A stretch of DNA of 64,000 bases from an uncultured Luminiphilus sp. (GTDB lineage: Bacteria > Pseudomonadota > Gammaproteobacteria > Pseudomonadales > Halieaceae), in assembly GCA_905182485.1 (NCBI GenBank), contig CAJJBO010000017.1:39330-103329 (forward strand), in the 5' to 3' direction. The position numbers and the translations under genes were made by a program. The first letter of the stretch is position 1. Every line of letters starts with the position of its first letter. This document shows positions 41,553 through 53,243 of the stretch, in pieces. Below the pieces are notes generated by a model that was given only the letters and a program-made list of their open reading frames with translations, ran no database searches and had not been told where the DNA came from.

Positions 41553-42720
41553 TCAGTCCGCTTGGCGACGCAGAAACGCCGGCACATCGAATAACTGCTC
41601 ATCCAGACCCTCATCCATTTTCAATGCAGTCTGGCCGTCACTGTTGCGCCTGCGCGCTGACGCCTGCCGGGGGGCAGATCGTAATCATCGTAGTCGGCAC
41701 CGACGCCCGGTGGGCGCTTAGCGACGCTGGTATCGACCGCCGTCAGTGCGGGGCGCGCCTCGGCACTGCGGAGACCTGTCGCCACTACCGTGACTTTCAA
41801 GGTATCGGTCATCTCTGGATCAATGACCGTTCCAACCACTACGGTAGCGTCTTCTGAAGCTATATCTTCGATGGTCGCACCGACCTCAGAGAACTCACCC
41901 AGTGACAGATCTAAGCCAGCAGTGATATTCACCAGAATACCCCGAGCACCACTCAGGTCGATATCGTCCAGTAACGGACTATTAATGGCGCGCTCTGCCG
42001 CCTCTCGAGCACGATCCTCGCCGCTGGCAGTGACCCGTACCCATCATTGCCGCACCCATCTCTGACATCACCGTCCGGACATCTGCAAAGTCAACGTTCA
42101 CCAAGCCGGGCCGAATGATGAGATCAGCAATGCCTTGCACAGCTCCGAGTAGTACATCGTTTGCTTCTTTGAACGCATCCAACAACTGAGGTGTTTTTAC
42201 CCAGCACCTCGAGCAGCTTTTCGTTGGGGATCGTAATCAGAGAATCACAATGTTGCGCGATTTCCTTGAGTCCATCTTCCGCGGTAGTGACGCGCTTTTT
42301 ACCCTCAAAACTGAAGGGTCGCGTCACCACTGCCACCGTCAAAATCCCAGCTCACGCGCTACTTCAGCAACAATCGGCGCCGCGCCTGTACCGGTACCAC
42401 CTCCCATGCCCGCGGTCACAAACACCATATCAGTGCCATGTAGCGCATCGGCAATACGATCACGATCTTCGAGTGCGGCAGCCCGACCCACCTCTGGGTT
42501 AGCACCCGCACCGAGTCCCTTTGGTGATGCTCGCGCCCAATTGAAGCACCGTTTTGGAGCTAATATCAGAGAGCGCCTGCGCGTCTGTATTGGCACAAAT
42601 GAAGTCCACACCGTCGACATGGTGATCTATCATGTGGCGGACCGCATTACCGCCGCCGCCGCCCACTCCAATCACCTTGATAACGGCACTTTGTGGTGCA
42701 CTATCTACTAGTTCAAACAT
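41553..42720 (-). CDS. ftsZ: Cell division GTPase FtsZ, broken by at least five frameshifts
   Basis: [52 protein letters not shown], and C-terminal [13 protein letters not shown], in successive frames. Confidence 0.95.
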
Positions 42721-44025
42721 TATTTTCTCCCCGTTTTTAAAAAGACCCAAATCCGCAGGGCCCTGCTAAAGCTCTTTACTGTTAAAAATGTCGAAGCGAA
42801 CCATTCCTTCACTCGCCCGGCGAAGCTCACACTTTGTAATGCCAGTTCCTGACGCTCCCGAATCCCACTTCGTACCTCCTCTGCGCCATAGAGGAGTAAT
42901 CCCACTGCGGTGGCGTAAATCGGATTTCGAATAATGTCGTGCAATCCCCTTGCGTATTGAGGTGCACCTAGCCTGACCGGCATATGGAAAATCTCTTCCG
43001 CCAGATCCACTGCCCCCTCCATCTTGGAAGTCCCTCCGGTAAGGACAACTCCTGCAGGAATCAATTCTTCGTAGCCAGAGCGACGCAGCTCGGACTGAAT
43101 GAGCGTGAATAGCTCGTCGTAACGTGGCTCAACCACTTCAGCCAATGATTGTCGTGATAAATCTCGCGGTGGCCGGTCCCCGACGCTGGGCACTTTGATG
43201 GTCTCTTCAGCACCAGCAAGCTGAGGCAGTGCACAGGCGTAGCGAATCTTGATTTCTTCGGCGTGCTGAGTAGGGGTTCGAAGTGCCATTGCAATATCGT
43301 TGGTCACCTGATCGCCGGCAATCGGAATTACGCCGGTATGCCGTATCGAGCCATCAGTGAAAATGGCGATATCTGAGGTGCCAGCCGCCGATATCGACGA
43401 GGCAGACGCCTAAATCGCGCTCATCCTCGGTGATAACGGAGTAGCTCGATGCCAATTGTTCGAGGATGATGCCATCCACCGACAAGCCGCAGCGCTCTAT
43501 ACATTTTTCAATATTCTGAGACGCGTTGACGGCACAGGTCACCAAGTGAACCTTGGCCTCTAGTCGCACACCAGACATACCGAGGGGCTCCCGAATCCCT
43601 GACTGATTGTCGATGACATATTCTTGTGGCAGCACGTGCAGAATTTTCTGGTCAGCGGGAATAGCAACTGCCTGGGCTGCGTCAATCACCCGATCAACAT
43701 CTTGCTGAAATACCTCTTGATCTCGTATCGCGACGATCCCGTGCGAGTTCACGGAACGAATATGGCTTCCCGCAATACCGACATAAACCGAATGAATTTG
43801 GCATCCCGCCATGAGCTCTGCTTCCTCGACCGCTCTCTGGATTGCGTTCACCGTCGACTCGATATTGACCACCACGCCCTTTTTCATGCCTCGGGAGGGA
43901 TGGGAGCCAATCCCCACGACTTCGATACCTCCATCAGGGTCGATCTCTCCCACCACCGCGACCACCTTAGAGGTACCAATATCAAGACCTACAATCATGT
44001 GTTTGCCGTCGTCATTGGCCATCAT
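42720..44025 (-). CDS. ftsA: Cell division protein FtsA, one frameshift at about 43383
   Basis: [19 protein letters not shown]; removing A at 43383 restores [33 protein letters not shown]. Confidence 0.95.
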
Positions 44026-44817
44026 CCCTCTCCCCTACCTCGTAGTGGCTGCATTGCCAGTGCCGAGCGACCGAATGTCACTGCCGCACCATGCTCGTAG
44101 CGCAGATCAATCTTTTCGACCGTCTGAGTTGATAACTTATCGCTCCACAACTGTTTAAAGCGGGTCACCCGTCGCAACAATTCGTTCGCACCCAGTACAA
44201 GTTGCACGCCATTCATTAACCTCACTGACAATTGCCCTAATGCATCAATCGACAGCTCATCGATTGTGAGGACCCTCTGGTTCAAGCTGCGATGTCAGCA
44301 TTTGGTAGCGCCTTGTCAAAGTCCCTTCGGCGCCGTCTGGGCCGCTGAGCAGAGGAAGATGCGCATACTGACCATCCTGCGTCGCAGCAAAGAATTGCCC
44401 CTGATGATTGAGATACCCGGTATCGCTCCAACGCGCTAATGGCCTCTGCTCAACCAACACCACCTCAATTTCTGCGGGCCATCGCCGTCGCGTATTGACC
44501 TTATAAACCCAGGGCAAGGACTCCAACTCATCACGCAAATCGCGCAGATCTGCAGCCATAAAGCCATCAGTAATCCGCGGCGTTAAACGAGCCTGAATCA
44601 CCTCGGTATCAATGTGGCGGACATCGCCCCGCACTGTCAGTGTCTTAACCTGCTTCGCAGCCAACGCCGTCGAACCCTGATATAGCCCGACACCAGTTAG
44701 GGTCAGCGCACAACCCAACAACAGTCGATTGCACCAGCGCCGCATCGTCGATATCGCGTTAGCCGCTCTCCCGGCAGCCGGGCGCGCATCAGCCATCAAA
44801 GGATCAGCTTTGCGCAT
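44022..44817 (-). CDS. ftsQ: Cell division protein FtsQ, one frameshift near 44280
   Basis: POTRA/FtsQ-like domain (LPWVYKVNTRRRWPAEIEVVLVEQRPLARW) then VLTIDELSIDALGQLSVRL. Confidence 0.9.
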
Positions 44818-45736
44818 GTCTTACCCCCACACTGTCTGTATAAATGCGAGATAGCAGGTCCGCTAAGGAGAGCCCCGCGGCCTTTGCCGACAAAGGCACC
44901 AAGCTATGCGATGTCATACCGGGGACGGTGTTGACCTCTAACAAATGCCAAGCTCCCACCTGATCACGAATCACATCGACGCGACCCCATATTGTGCAGC
45001 CCACCGCGTGAAACGCGGACGACGCTAACTGAGAGAGCGCTGCCTCGTCATGATCATCTAAACCAGAAGGGCAAAAAAATTGCGTCTCATCAGAGCGGTA
45101 CTTCGCCTCAAAGTCATAAAAATCTCCGGGGACTTCGATACGAATGCTGGGTAAGGTGTTATCTCCGAGTATTGAAATGGTGTATTCAGGGCCCTCGATG
45201 AACTGCTCAGCCAGCACTTCAGCACCATAGGTCACGGCCTGCTGATAGGCGGCCTCGAGTTCCTTTCCCGTGCTTGCCTTCGCCATCCCCAGCGAGGAAC
45301 CCTCTAAGGACGGCTTCACAAACACAGTACCCAAATCAGCAATGACGGCGTCCCAATCGCACCTCGCTTCGAGCACTCGGAAATCAGGGGTAGGAAAGCC
45401 TGCACCCTGCCAAAGCACCTTGGTCCGTATCTTGTCCATTGAGAGCGCTGAGCCTAAAACACCCGATCCGCTATAGGGCAATTGCATTAACTCTAAGAGA
45501 CCTTGGATAGTGCCGTCTTCACCTCCCGGCCCATGCAATAAGTTGAAGGCAAACGCGACCTCATTTAACTGTGTCATCCAACCCGCTACCGCGGGATCAA
45601 TGGGTAAAACGTGTGCGCCGGCCTGCTCTAAGGCGTGCACAACAGTATTGCCGCTCTCTAGCGAAATCGCTCTCTCTGCCGAAGTGCCTCCCAATAGCAC
45701 CGCAACTGTTCCGCCATCAATCAAGTTCTGATTCAT
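44804..45736 (-). CDS. ddlB: D-alanine--D-alanine ligase
   Basis: VAVLLGGTSAERAISLESG; LHGPGGEDGTIQGLLE; LLEVNTVPGMTSHSLVP. Confidence 0.97.
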   Translation of the reverse strand: MNQNLIDGGTVAVLLGGTSAERAISLESGNTVVHALEQAGAHVLPIDPAVAGWMTQLNEVAFAFNLLHGPGGEDGTIQGLLELMQLPYSGSGVLGSALSMDKIRTKVLWQGAGFPTPDFRVLEARCDWDAVIADLGTVFVKPSLEGSSLGMAKASTGKELEAAYQQAVTYGAEVLAEQFIEGPEYTISILGDNTLPSIRIEVPGDFYDFEAKYRSDETQFFCPSGLDDHDEAALSQLASSAFHAVGCTIWGRVDVIRDQVGAWHLLEVNTVPGMTSHSLVPLSAKAAGLSLADLLSRIYTDSVGVRHAQS

Positions 45737-47163
45737 GACAACACCTCAAGTCTCTCGGCCTGTGCGAGGGTTGCAGCAAGTCGGCCTATGTCGCCGGCAC
45801 CCTGCATCAACAACACATCTTGATCTTGCAGCACCTCAATCAAGGTCTTCGCTAATTGTGTCTGGTCTGAGACGACGATAGGGTCGATCGCGCTATCGGT
45901 GCGTATCGCATTTGCCAAGCTGAGAGAGTCGGCACCTTTTATCGACGGCTCACCAGCTGAATACACATCGAGTAACACGAGTTGCTGGCCTTCACTCAAT
46001 ACCGAGACAAACTCATCAAAATGATCGCGTGTCCGGGTATAACGATGGGGCTGATAGACCATGACCAGTCGCCGGCCTACGAAAGCCTCTCGGACGGCCT
46101 TCAACGTCACCGCTAATTCGGTCGGATGATGTCCATAATCATCAATGAGTCGTGCTGAACCGGTTGACCAAATCACATCGCCCAAGTCAGAAAAGCGGCG
46201 TCCAACACCACTGAATTCAGACAGTCCTACTGCGATAGCCTGATCAGCAATATTAAGCTCAGAGCACAGTGCCGCCGCGCCAGCAGCATTCTGGGCGTTG
46301 TGAAGGCCCGGCATACCAATCGTCAGCGCCAAAGGTGTCGCACCAGCGGGTCGAATCAGATCAAAATGACTGCGTAGCCCATCGGCAGAGTAATTTTCCA
46401 ACCGATAGTCAGCGTCTTGGTGCTGCCCATACGTCACCACTCTTCGTGTCAGATCAGGCAACAGATCCTGAACACCGGGATCATCGAGGCACATCACGGC
46501 GGAACCATAAAAGGGTAAGTTGTGGAGGAAGCCATCAAACGCTTGGATATAACGTGATAGGTCACCCTCATAGTGATCCATATGGTCTGCTTCGATATTG
46601 GTGACCAGCGCCATCATCGGCTGAAGATGTAAGAAAGAGGCGTCACTCTCGTCGGCTTCGACGACCCAATAACGCCCCTCACCCAAGGCCGCATTGGTTC
46701 CCGTTTTATTGAGCAACCCACCGATAACAAAAGTGGGATCTGCGCCTGCCTCGTCAAGAATAGAGGCGATTAAGCTGGTTGTTGTGGTCTTGCCGTGTGT
46801 GCCCGCTACCGCAATACCAAAGCGATAACGCATCAACTCAGCTAGCATCTCAGCACGAGGCACCACTGGAATCCGAGCTGTTTTCGCCGCAATGCACTCG
46901 GGGTTGTCCCTCGAGATCGCCGCCGACACCACCAGCACATCGGCGTGTTGAATGTGTTCAGCTTGATGACCGATAAAGATGTTAATACCCAATGACCGCA
47001 GTCGCATAATGGCAGTACTGTCAGAGACATCAGATCCTGAAACCGTGTAGCCAAGCCCCTTCAGAACCTCCGCTATGCCGCTCATACCAGCGCCGCCAAT
47101 ACCCACCATGAAGATGTGTTGGATCCGATCCATTGAGGGCACTGGGTTTGTGGGCTCAGTCAT
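45733..47163 (-). CDS. murC: UDP-N-acetylmuramate--L-alanine ligase
   Basis: MVGIGGAGMSGIAEVL; GTHGKTTTTSLIASIL. Confidence 0.97.
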   Translation of the reverse strand: MTEPTNPVPSMDRIQHIFMVGIGGAGMSGIAEVLKGLGYTVSGSDVSDSTAIMRLRSLGINIFIGHQAEHIQHADVLVVSAAISRDNPECIAAKTARIPVVPRAEMLAELMRYRFGIAVAGTHGKTTTTSLIASILDEAGADPTFVIGGLLNKTGTNAALGEGRYWVVEADESDASFLHLQPMMALVTNIEADHMDHYEGDLSRYIQAFDGFLHNLPFYGSAVMCLDDPGVQDLLPDLTRRVVTYGQHQDADYRLENYSADGLRSHFDLIRPAGATPLALTIGMPGLHNAQNAAGAAALCSELNIADQAIAVGLSEFSGVGRRFSDLGDVIWSTGSARLIDDYGHHPTELAVTLKAVREAFVGRRLVMVYQPHRYTRTRDHFDEFVSVLSEGQQLVLLDVYSAGEPSIKGADSLSLANAIRTDSAIDPIVVSDQTQLAKTLIEVLQDQDVLLMQGAGDIGRLAATLAQAERLEVLS

Positions 47164-48286
47164 TCGCATGAGCCACCTCTGTGAGGACTGCCACCACTTC
47201 ATCAGTGGCATTAGCCGTGATCATCCCCAGAGCGCGCCGTGCCATCTCCAGCAAACTCACCGGCGACTGAATCCATTGCTCAAGACGATCCGCGATGCAT
47301 TCAGGCGTCGCGTCGCTCTGTGCCACCATCACGGCGCCGCCTGTTTCAGTGAGCACCTGCGCGTTACGCGTCTGGTGATCGTCGATCGCTTGAGGCAAGG
47401 GAATCAGTATGGAAGGTGTTCCTGTCGCCGCCAGCTCCGACACCGTCAATGCACCCGCTCGCGCAATCACCACGTCAGCCCACGCGTAAGCGGTTGCCAT
47501 ATCGTCAATAAAATCGTCTCGTTGGCATTGGGAAAATCGAGTTCCCTGCCATGCTTCGTCTGCGGCTGACCGATTGCTTTCTCCACATTGCTGCCAGACA
47601 GCTATCGACTCTCCCAGACCCTTGATCACTAGGCGATCGATGGTCGGGGGTAGAAGACGATTGAGTGGTGCGGCACCCAAGCTGCCGCCTAACACGAGCA
47701 AGTTCAGTGGCCGCTGCGCTGAAAAACCTGAGAGTTCGGCTAACCCACTGCGATCCACCTCACAGAGGTTGGCACGCACAGGATTACCAACGACACGGGC
47801 GTCGCGGCGTCGCGCAAATTCACCCGGCAAACCACACAGCACACGCTTTGCCAAGGGGGCTAACCATCTATTGGTGGTGCCTGCCACAGCATTTTGCTCG
47901 TGGATGACTAAGGGTGATCGCGTCAACCAAGCTGCCAGACCTGCTGGACCCGCCGCATAGCCTCCCATTCCTAGAACGATATCGGGTCGCACCCGCCAGA
48001 TGATGTTCACCGATCGCCACAATCCACCGATCACCCTAACCAGGCTTCGCGCTCGATCAAAGAGACTTTTTCCTCGAAGACCCGACACGTTTAGGCAGTG
48101 CAATGGAATTCCGGATGCGGGCACGAGTCGATGTTCGATTCCTCGTTCAGTGCCTATCCATTCAACGGTCCAACCCTGCTCAGACAAAGCACCGGCCACG
48201 GCGAGCGCAGGATAAACATGCCCCCCCGTTCCACCTGCCGCAATCAATGCGCGATGGGCATTGTGACGTGTTGGCTCGACCGTCAT
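47156..48286 (-). CDS. murG: UDP-GlcNAc:lipid I transferase
   Basis: [44 protein letters not shown]. Confidence 0.97.
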   Translation of the reverse strand: MTVEPTRHNAHRALIAAGGTGGHVYPALAVAGALSEQGWTVEWIGTERGIEHRLVPASGIPLHCLNVSGLRGKSLFDRARSLVRVIGGLWRSVNIIWRVRPDIVLGMGGYAAGPAGLAAWLTRSPLVIHEQNAVAGTTNRWLAPLAKRVLCGLPGEFARRRDARVVGNPVRANLCEVDRSGLAELSGFSAQRPLNLLVLGGSLGAAPLNRLLPPTIDRLVIKGLGESIAVWQQCGESNRSAADEAWQGTRFSQCQRDDFIDDMATAYAWADVVIARAGALTVSELAATGTPSILIPLPQAIDDHQTRNAQVLTETGGAVMVAQSDATPECIADRLEQWIQSPVSLLEMARRALGMITANATDEVVAVLTEVAHAND

Positions 48287-49447
48287 ACCACTCTCCGCGA
48301 CACGATTTGATCAGTGCGCTGCTCTGGTCGGAGTTGCTGAGCAATACGCAACACGATACCCAGCAGGGCGCAGTTCATGATCAAGCTTGATCCGCCATAA
48401 CTCACAAACGGTAGCGTCAAGCCTTTGGTGGGCAGTAATCCCGAGCTCGCTCCCATATTGATGAAAACTTGCCCGGCAAACATGAGGCCCAACGCCAAAA
48501 CAAAGATAAGCTGCAAAGCCATTTCCCTCGGCCGCGGCACGCCAACCGGTCTGCATAATGCGCGTGATTAAGCCGACGAATAATAGAATCAGTAAGAGTG
48601 CGCCAAATAATCCCGTTTCCTCTGCCCATATCGAAAAGACAAAGTCCGTATGAGCTTCCGGTAAATAAAATAACTTCTGAATACTGTTGCCGAGTCCCAC
48701 ACCGAACCATTCCCCCCGACCGAAGGCGATGAGGGACTGCACTAATTGGAAGCCAGCGCCAAAGGGGTCTGACCAAGGATCTTGATAAGCGGTGAGTCGC
48801 TGTAATCGATATGGCGCACTGAACACCAACACCAAAAAGCCCAGCGCGACTGACGCGAGTAGCGCAAGCACGTAAATCAATCGAGCGCCCGCCAGAAACA
48901 TCATCCCCACCACGGCACCCACGGCGATCACTGTGGCGCCAAAATCAGGCTCCAGTAGCAGCAAAAACGCGACGATACCGAGGATAAAAATCAGTTTAGC
49001 CAGCCCTTGCCAGTGATAGCGTACGGCGTCTTCTTGTCTGACTAAGTAGCCGGCGGTGTAGAGCAGCAGCGCAAACTTAGCGAACTCTGATGGCTGCACC
49101 GTAAATGCCCCCAGCAAAGGCAACCAGCGCTTTGCCCCATTCACCTCGCGGCCAATACCGGGCATGAGTACCAAGATGAGCAGTGCAAAAGCGATAAACA
49201 GTAACCACGGAGAGAGGCGGTTGAAGGTTTCAGTGGGAATCATGTAGCACAACGCAGCTGCTGAGAGGCCCAATAACAGATAGAGGGTATGGCGCTCAGC
49301 GTGATGCCATGGATTACCAAAGTGAAAGTCACTGTATTCGATCGATGCAGAAGCGATCGCAATCAAACCAATGCTGATCAGTGCGACACTGAACCCCAGT
49401 AAGAGCGTATCGCCGCTGTATCCTTGCAGGGGCGCGGCACGATTCAT
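48283..49447 (-). CDS. ftsW: Cell division SEDS protein FtsW, one frameshift at about 48488
   Basis: SEDS family TM pattern; [22 protein letters not shown] to CC restores [15 protein letters not shown]. Confidence 0.95.
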
Positions 49448-50785
49448 GCTGCCACCTCAAGTGCCGCGACCGCTGATTGAAATTGCTCACCGCGATCAAC
49501 GTAATTGGCAAACATATCTAAGCTCGCACACGCCGGCGACAACAGTACAATTTGTCCAGACTCTGCGGCGGCGGCGGCCTGATCAACCGCGATTTTTAAG
49601 GTAGCAGCGTGTGCAAGTGATACCGCATTACTGAGGTGACGAGCGATATCCTGAGCCGCCTCACCAATGACGATCACCCCCGCGCAACGATCCGACACCG
49701 TTTTCGATAAGAGCGAAAAATCCTGACCTTTTCCCTGACCACCCAAGATCAACCAGATCTTACTGTCACTGCTCAGCCCATTAAGCGCGGCGAGCGTTGC
49801 GCCAACATTAGTGCCCTTACTGTCATCGATAAAGAGAACGCCATTTCGCTCAGCCACGAACTGACATCGATGGGGCAGCCCCCGATACACTTTCGCTGCC
49901 TCCACCAAACACGACAACGGGAGCTCGAGCTCTAGACCGATCGCCAATGCCACCAACACGTTCTGAATATTGTGCCGTCCGGGAAGCGTCAACTCAGCAC
50001 TCGCCACCAGGGGCTCCCAGCCCCGACACAGCCATTCCGCTCCTTGCAACGCTCGTAAACCAAATTCACCTAGATCAGGCTCGCCCAAACGGCACCAACT
50101 GACTCGAACCCCTCCGATATCAACGGGACCGTCAGTGGGTCATCGCGATTTGCGACGACCCTTTTTGCCTGACGGAAAATGCGGTGTTTAGCCCGGTGGT
50201 ACTCCTTCAGTGAGGGATAGCGATCGAGATGATCGGCGCTCACATTCAGCACTGTTGCGATCTCAAGGCCCAGCGCCTCTGCACGCTCGAGCTGAAAGCT
50301 CGAGAGCTCTAATACGTAGTAATCAGCATTGTCAGCCAATAAATCGAGCGCAGGCCTGCCGAAATTACCGCCAACCGATGCGGAGATATCGCAGGCATTC
50401 ATCATTTCGCCGAGTAGCGCCGTGACCGTCGATTTTCCGTTGGAGCCGGTAATGCCGATGACCGGCACCCGGACCGCCTCCATAAATAAATCAATATCAC
50501 CGCGTATGCGACACCCTCGAGCAGACGCTCGTGCTACTAACGGGTGATCGAGAGACACACCAGGGCTCACGATCATTTCGGTAACGTCATCGGCGAAATC
50601 AAGGTCTACCTCGCCAAAGGTGACTAAGTGCGGGTCTATTTCTGCGAGTATCGCGGGATCACTTGCCATCTCTCGACGCGTATCAAAGGCCGTAAAAGCG
50701 ATCCCTTGTTTACGCCACCAACGTGCCACCGACCGGCCCGTCATACCCAAACCGACAATAGTCGTTTTTCAGAGCTCGCAATCAT
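49444..50785 (-). CDS. murD: UDP-N-acetylmuramoylalanine--D-glutamate ligase, two frameshifts
   Basis: GMTGRSVARWW; GITGSNGKSTVTALLGEM; GQGKGQDFSLL; extra A in 50765-50769 run joins MIASSEKTTIVGLGMTGRS. Confidence 0.95.
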
Positions 50786-50807
50786 TGTGTTGAGTGTTGG
50801 CATTAGC

Positions 50808-51888
50808 TCACCGCAACTTCAATGTGGCGAGGCCAAACAGCACCAGCATCACCGTGATAATCCAAAACCGAACAATCACGCGCGGTTCGGGCCAGCCTTT
50901 TAACTCGAAGTGATGGTGAATCGGCGCCATACGAAACACACGCCGACCCGTTAACTTAAAAGAGCTCACTTGAATAATCACTGAGAGCGTCTCGAGTACG
51001 AAAATGCCTCCCATGATGAAGAGTACGATCTCATGACGAGTGATCACTGCGACGACGCCTAGCGCGGCACCCAGTGCTAAGGCGCCAACATCACCCATGA
51101 AAATCATTGCCGGATAAGTGTTAAACCAGAGAAAACCGAGGCCGGCCCCGGCGATGGCGCCACAAAAAACCACCAATTCACCGGTACCCGATAAGTAGGC
51201 AATATTCAGATAGTCAGCAAATTCGACATGACCAGCCAGATAGGCGATCACACCCAAACCCGTTGCCACCATCACGGTTGGCATAATGGCAAGGCCATCT
51301 AAACCATCTGTTAAATTGACCGCGTTGCTGGACCCGACAATCACGAAATAACTAAACGGGACGAACAACCAGCCCATCGACCAGGCCACGTCTTTAAAAA
51401 ACGGTACGTAAAGGGTCGTCTCTTCTGGTGTCACTGCCGTGGTAAATAGCAGTCATTACAACCAATGAAAATACTAACTGCCAAAAAAATTTCCATCTTG
51501 CGGCTAAACCTGCTGAATTCTTTTCAATAACTTTACGATAATCGTCAACCCAGCCAATCAAACCAAATGCAGCGGTGGTCACGATGACAATCCAGACGTA
51601 TCGATTGTCGAGATCCGCCCAAAGCAGCGTCGACCCTAACACCGCAAGGAGGATCAGCGCCCCACCCATTGTCGGCGTGCCCGCTTTGACGAGATGAGAT
51701 TCTGGCCCTTCTGAACGAATCGTCTGACCAATCTGCAAGTCATTCAGCCGCGCTATCACGAAGGGGCCCACCAGCATTGAGATGAGCATCGCCGAGCAGG
51801 CCGCTAAAATGGCCCTCAGGGTGAGGTACTGAAAGACACCAAAACCCGGATCTAGGAACAGTAACTGCTCACTCAGCCACATCAGCAT
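50808..51888 (-). CDS. mraY: Phospho-N-acetylmuramoyl-pentapeptide transferase, one frameshift near 51430
   Basis: [50 protein letters not shown]. Confidence 0.96.
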
Positions 51889-53243
51889 GAGAAACCGTCC
51901 TCTGCTCGGGTCAACCAGTGCACGGTTTTTTCCAGCATCGCGCCGCGAGAACCTTTCACCCAAATAAGGTGTTCATCGGGTAGCTCAGGAAAAGCAGCCC
52001 ACAACGCCTGCTGATTGGAAAAATAGTGTGAACCCTCTCCATATGCTTCGGCGGCGGCCGCCGCTTCCCGTCCTACTGCCACCAAAAGATCGATTCCTGC
52101 TGCTTTAGCGTAGCGCCCCACATCGCCATGTAAGGCGTCGCTAGTCGACCCCAACTCCAACATCGGTCCGAGTATGAGCACGCTATAAGCTGACTCGCGC
52201 GCTAAGGTATCGATCGCGGCCATGACGGCTGCAGGGTTCGCGTTATAACTATCGTCCACCACCCGTCCGCCGGTTCGCCCGACTAAAACCGCTCCGCGGC
52301 CAACCTCCGGGACGACTTGAGCGAGCCCATCGACAGCGCTATCCGGAGGCACTCCGAGCTCAATGGCAACCGCTAAGGCGGCGAGTGCATTAATGACCTG
52401 AATGGCTCCGGGCAATCGCAGGCTGACTGGCAAAACCATTGAGGAAGCGATTAAATCAAATCGCGTTTCATTCAAGCCTTGGTATTGAATATTAATGGCG
52501 CGGTAATCTGCCTTTTCTGACAGTCCAAACGTGATCGTTCTGGCGTCGCCCGCCTGCTGAATCCATTGCGCAAGCCATGGCTGATCGGCATTGATAATCG
52601 CCAGCCCCTCGCCTCCCAATCCCTCGAGAATCTCACCTTTTGTAGAGGCGATCTGATCGACACTCTGATAATTCACGAGATGCGCCGCCGAGGCATTTAA
52701 GCAAACCGCGACGCTTGGCTGCGCCAATTGGCACAGGTAAGCAATATCACCGGGCTGCCCTGCACCCATCTCGATCACACCAAACTGATGAGATTCGTTC
52801 AAACCCGCCAACGTTATGGGCACGCCGAGCTCGTTATTGTGATTGCCCTGCGTCGCATGAACAGCCCCCGCTCCGGCCAACGCAGCAGCAATGAGGTTTT
52901 TAGTTGTGGTTTTCCCGGCGCTGCCGGTGACAGCCACCACCGACCCAAGAAAGGCCTGGCGTTTCAGAAGCGCAAACTGACCCGACGCCTTCACCACGTC
53001 AGAAACCACCAGCTGGGGTGTTACCCCCTTGACCTCTCGCTCTGTGAGAACAGCCACCGCACCTGCAGCAGTTGCCTGAGGCGCAAAATCATGGCCGTCA
53101 ACCTGAATGCCCGCAATCGCAGCGAATAAATCACCGGGCTGGGCCACTCGACTGTCTATGGCCAGTCCTTGAAGCGGCACAGACTCACCAATCAGCTCAC
53201 CGTTGGCTCGCTGTGCTAGCGCTTTCAATGCCACCGAAGCCAT
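51882..53243 (-). CDS. murF: UDP-MurNAc-tripeptide--D-Ala-D-Ala ligase
   Basis: VTGSAGKTTTKNLIAAAL; VDDSYNANPAAVMAAID. Confidence 0.97.
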   Translation of the reverse strand: MASVALKALAQRANGELIGESVPLQGLAIDSRVAQPGDLFAAIAGIQVDGHDFAPQATAAGAVAVLTEREVKGVTPQLVVSDVVKASGQFALLKRQAFLGSVVAVTGSAGKTTTKNLIAAALAGAGAVHATQGNHNNELGVPITLAGLNESHQFGVIEMGAGQPGDIAYLCQLAQPSVAVCLNASAAHLVNYQSVDQIASTKGEILEGLGGEGLAIINADQPWLAQWIQQAGDARTITFGLSEKADYRAINIQYQGLNETRFDLIASSMVLPVSLRLPGAIQVINALAALAVAIELGVPPDSAVDGLAQVVPEVGRGAVLVGRTGGRVVDDSYNANPAAVMAAIDTLARESAYSVLILGPMLELGSTSDALHGDVGRYAKAAGIDLLVAVGREAAAAAEAYGEGSHYFSNQQALWAAFPELPDEHLIWVKGSRGAMLEKTVHWLTRAEDGFSC

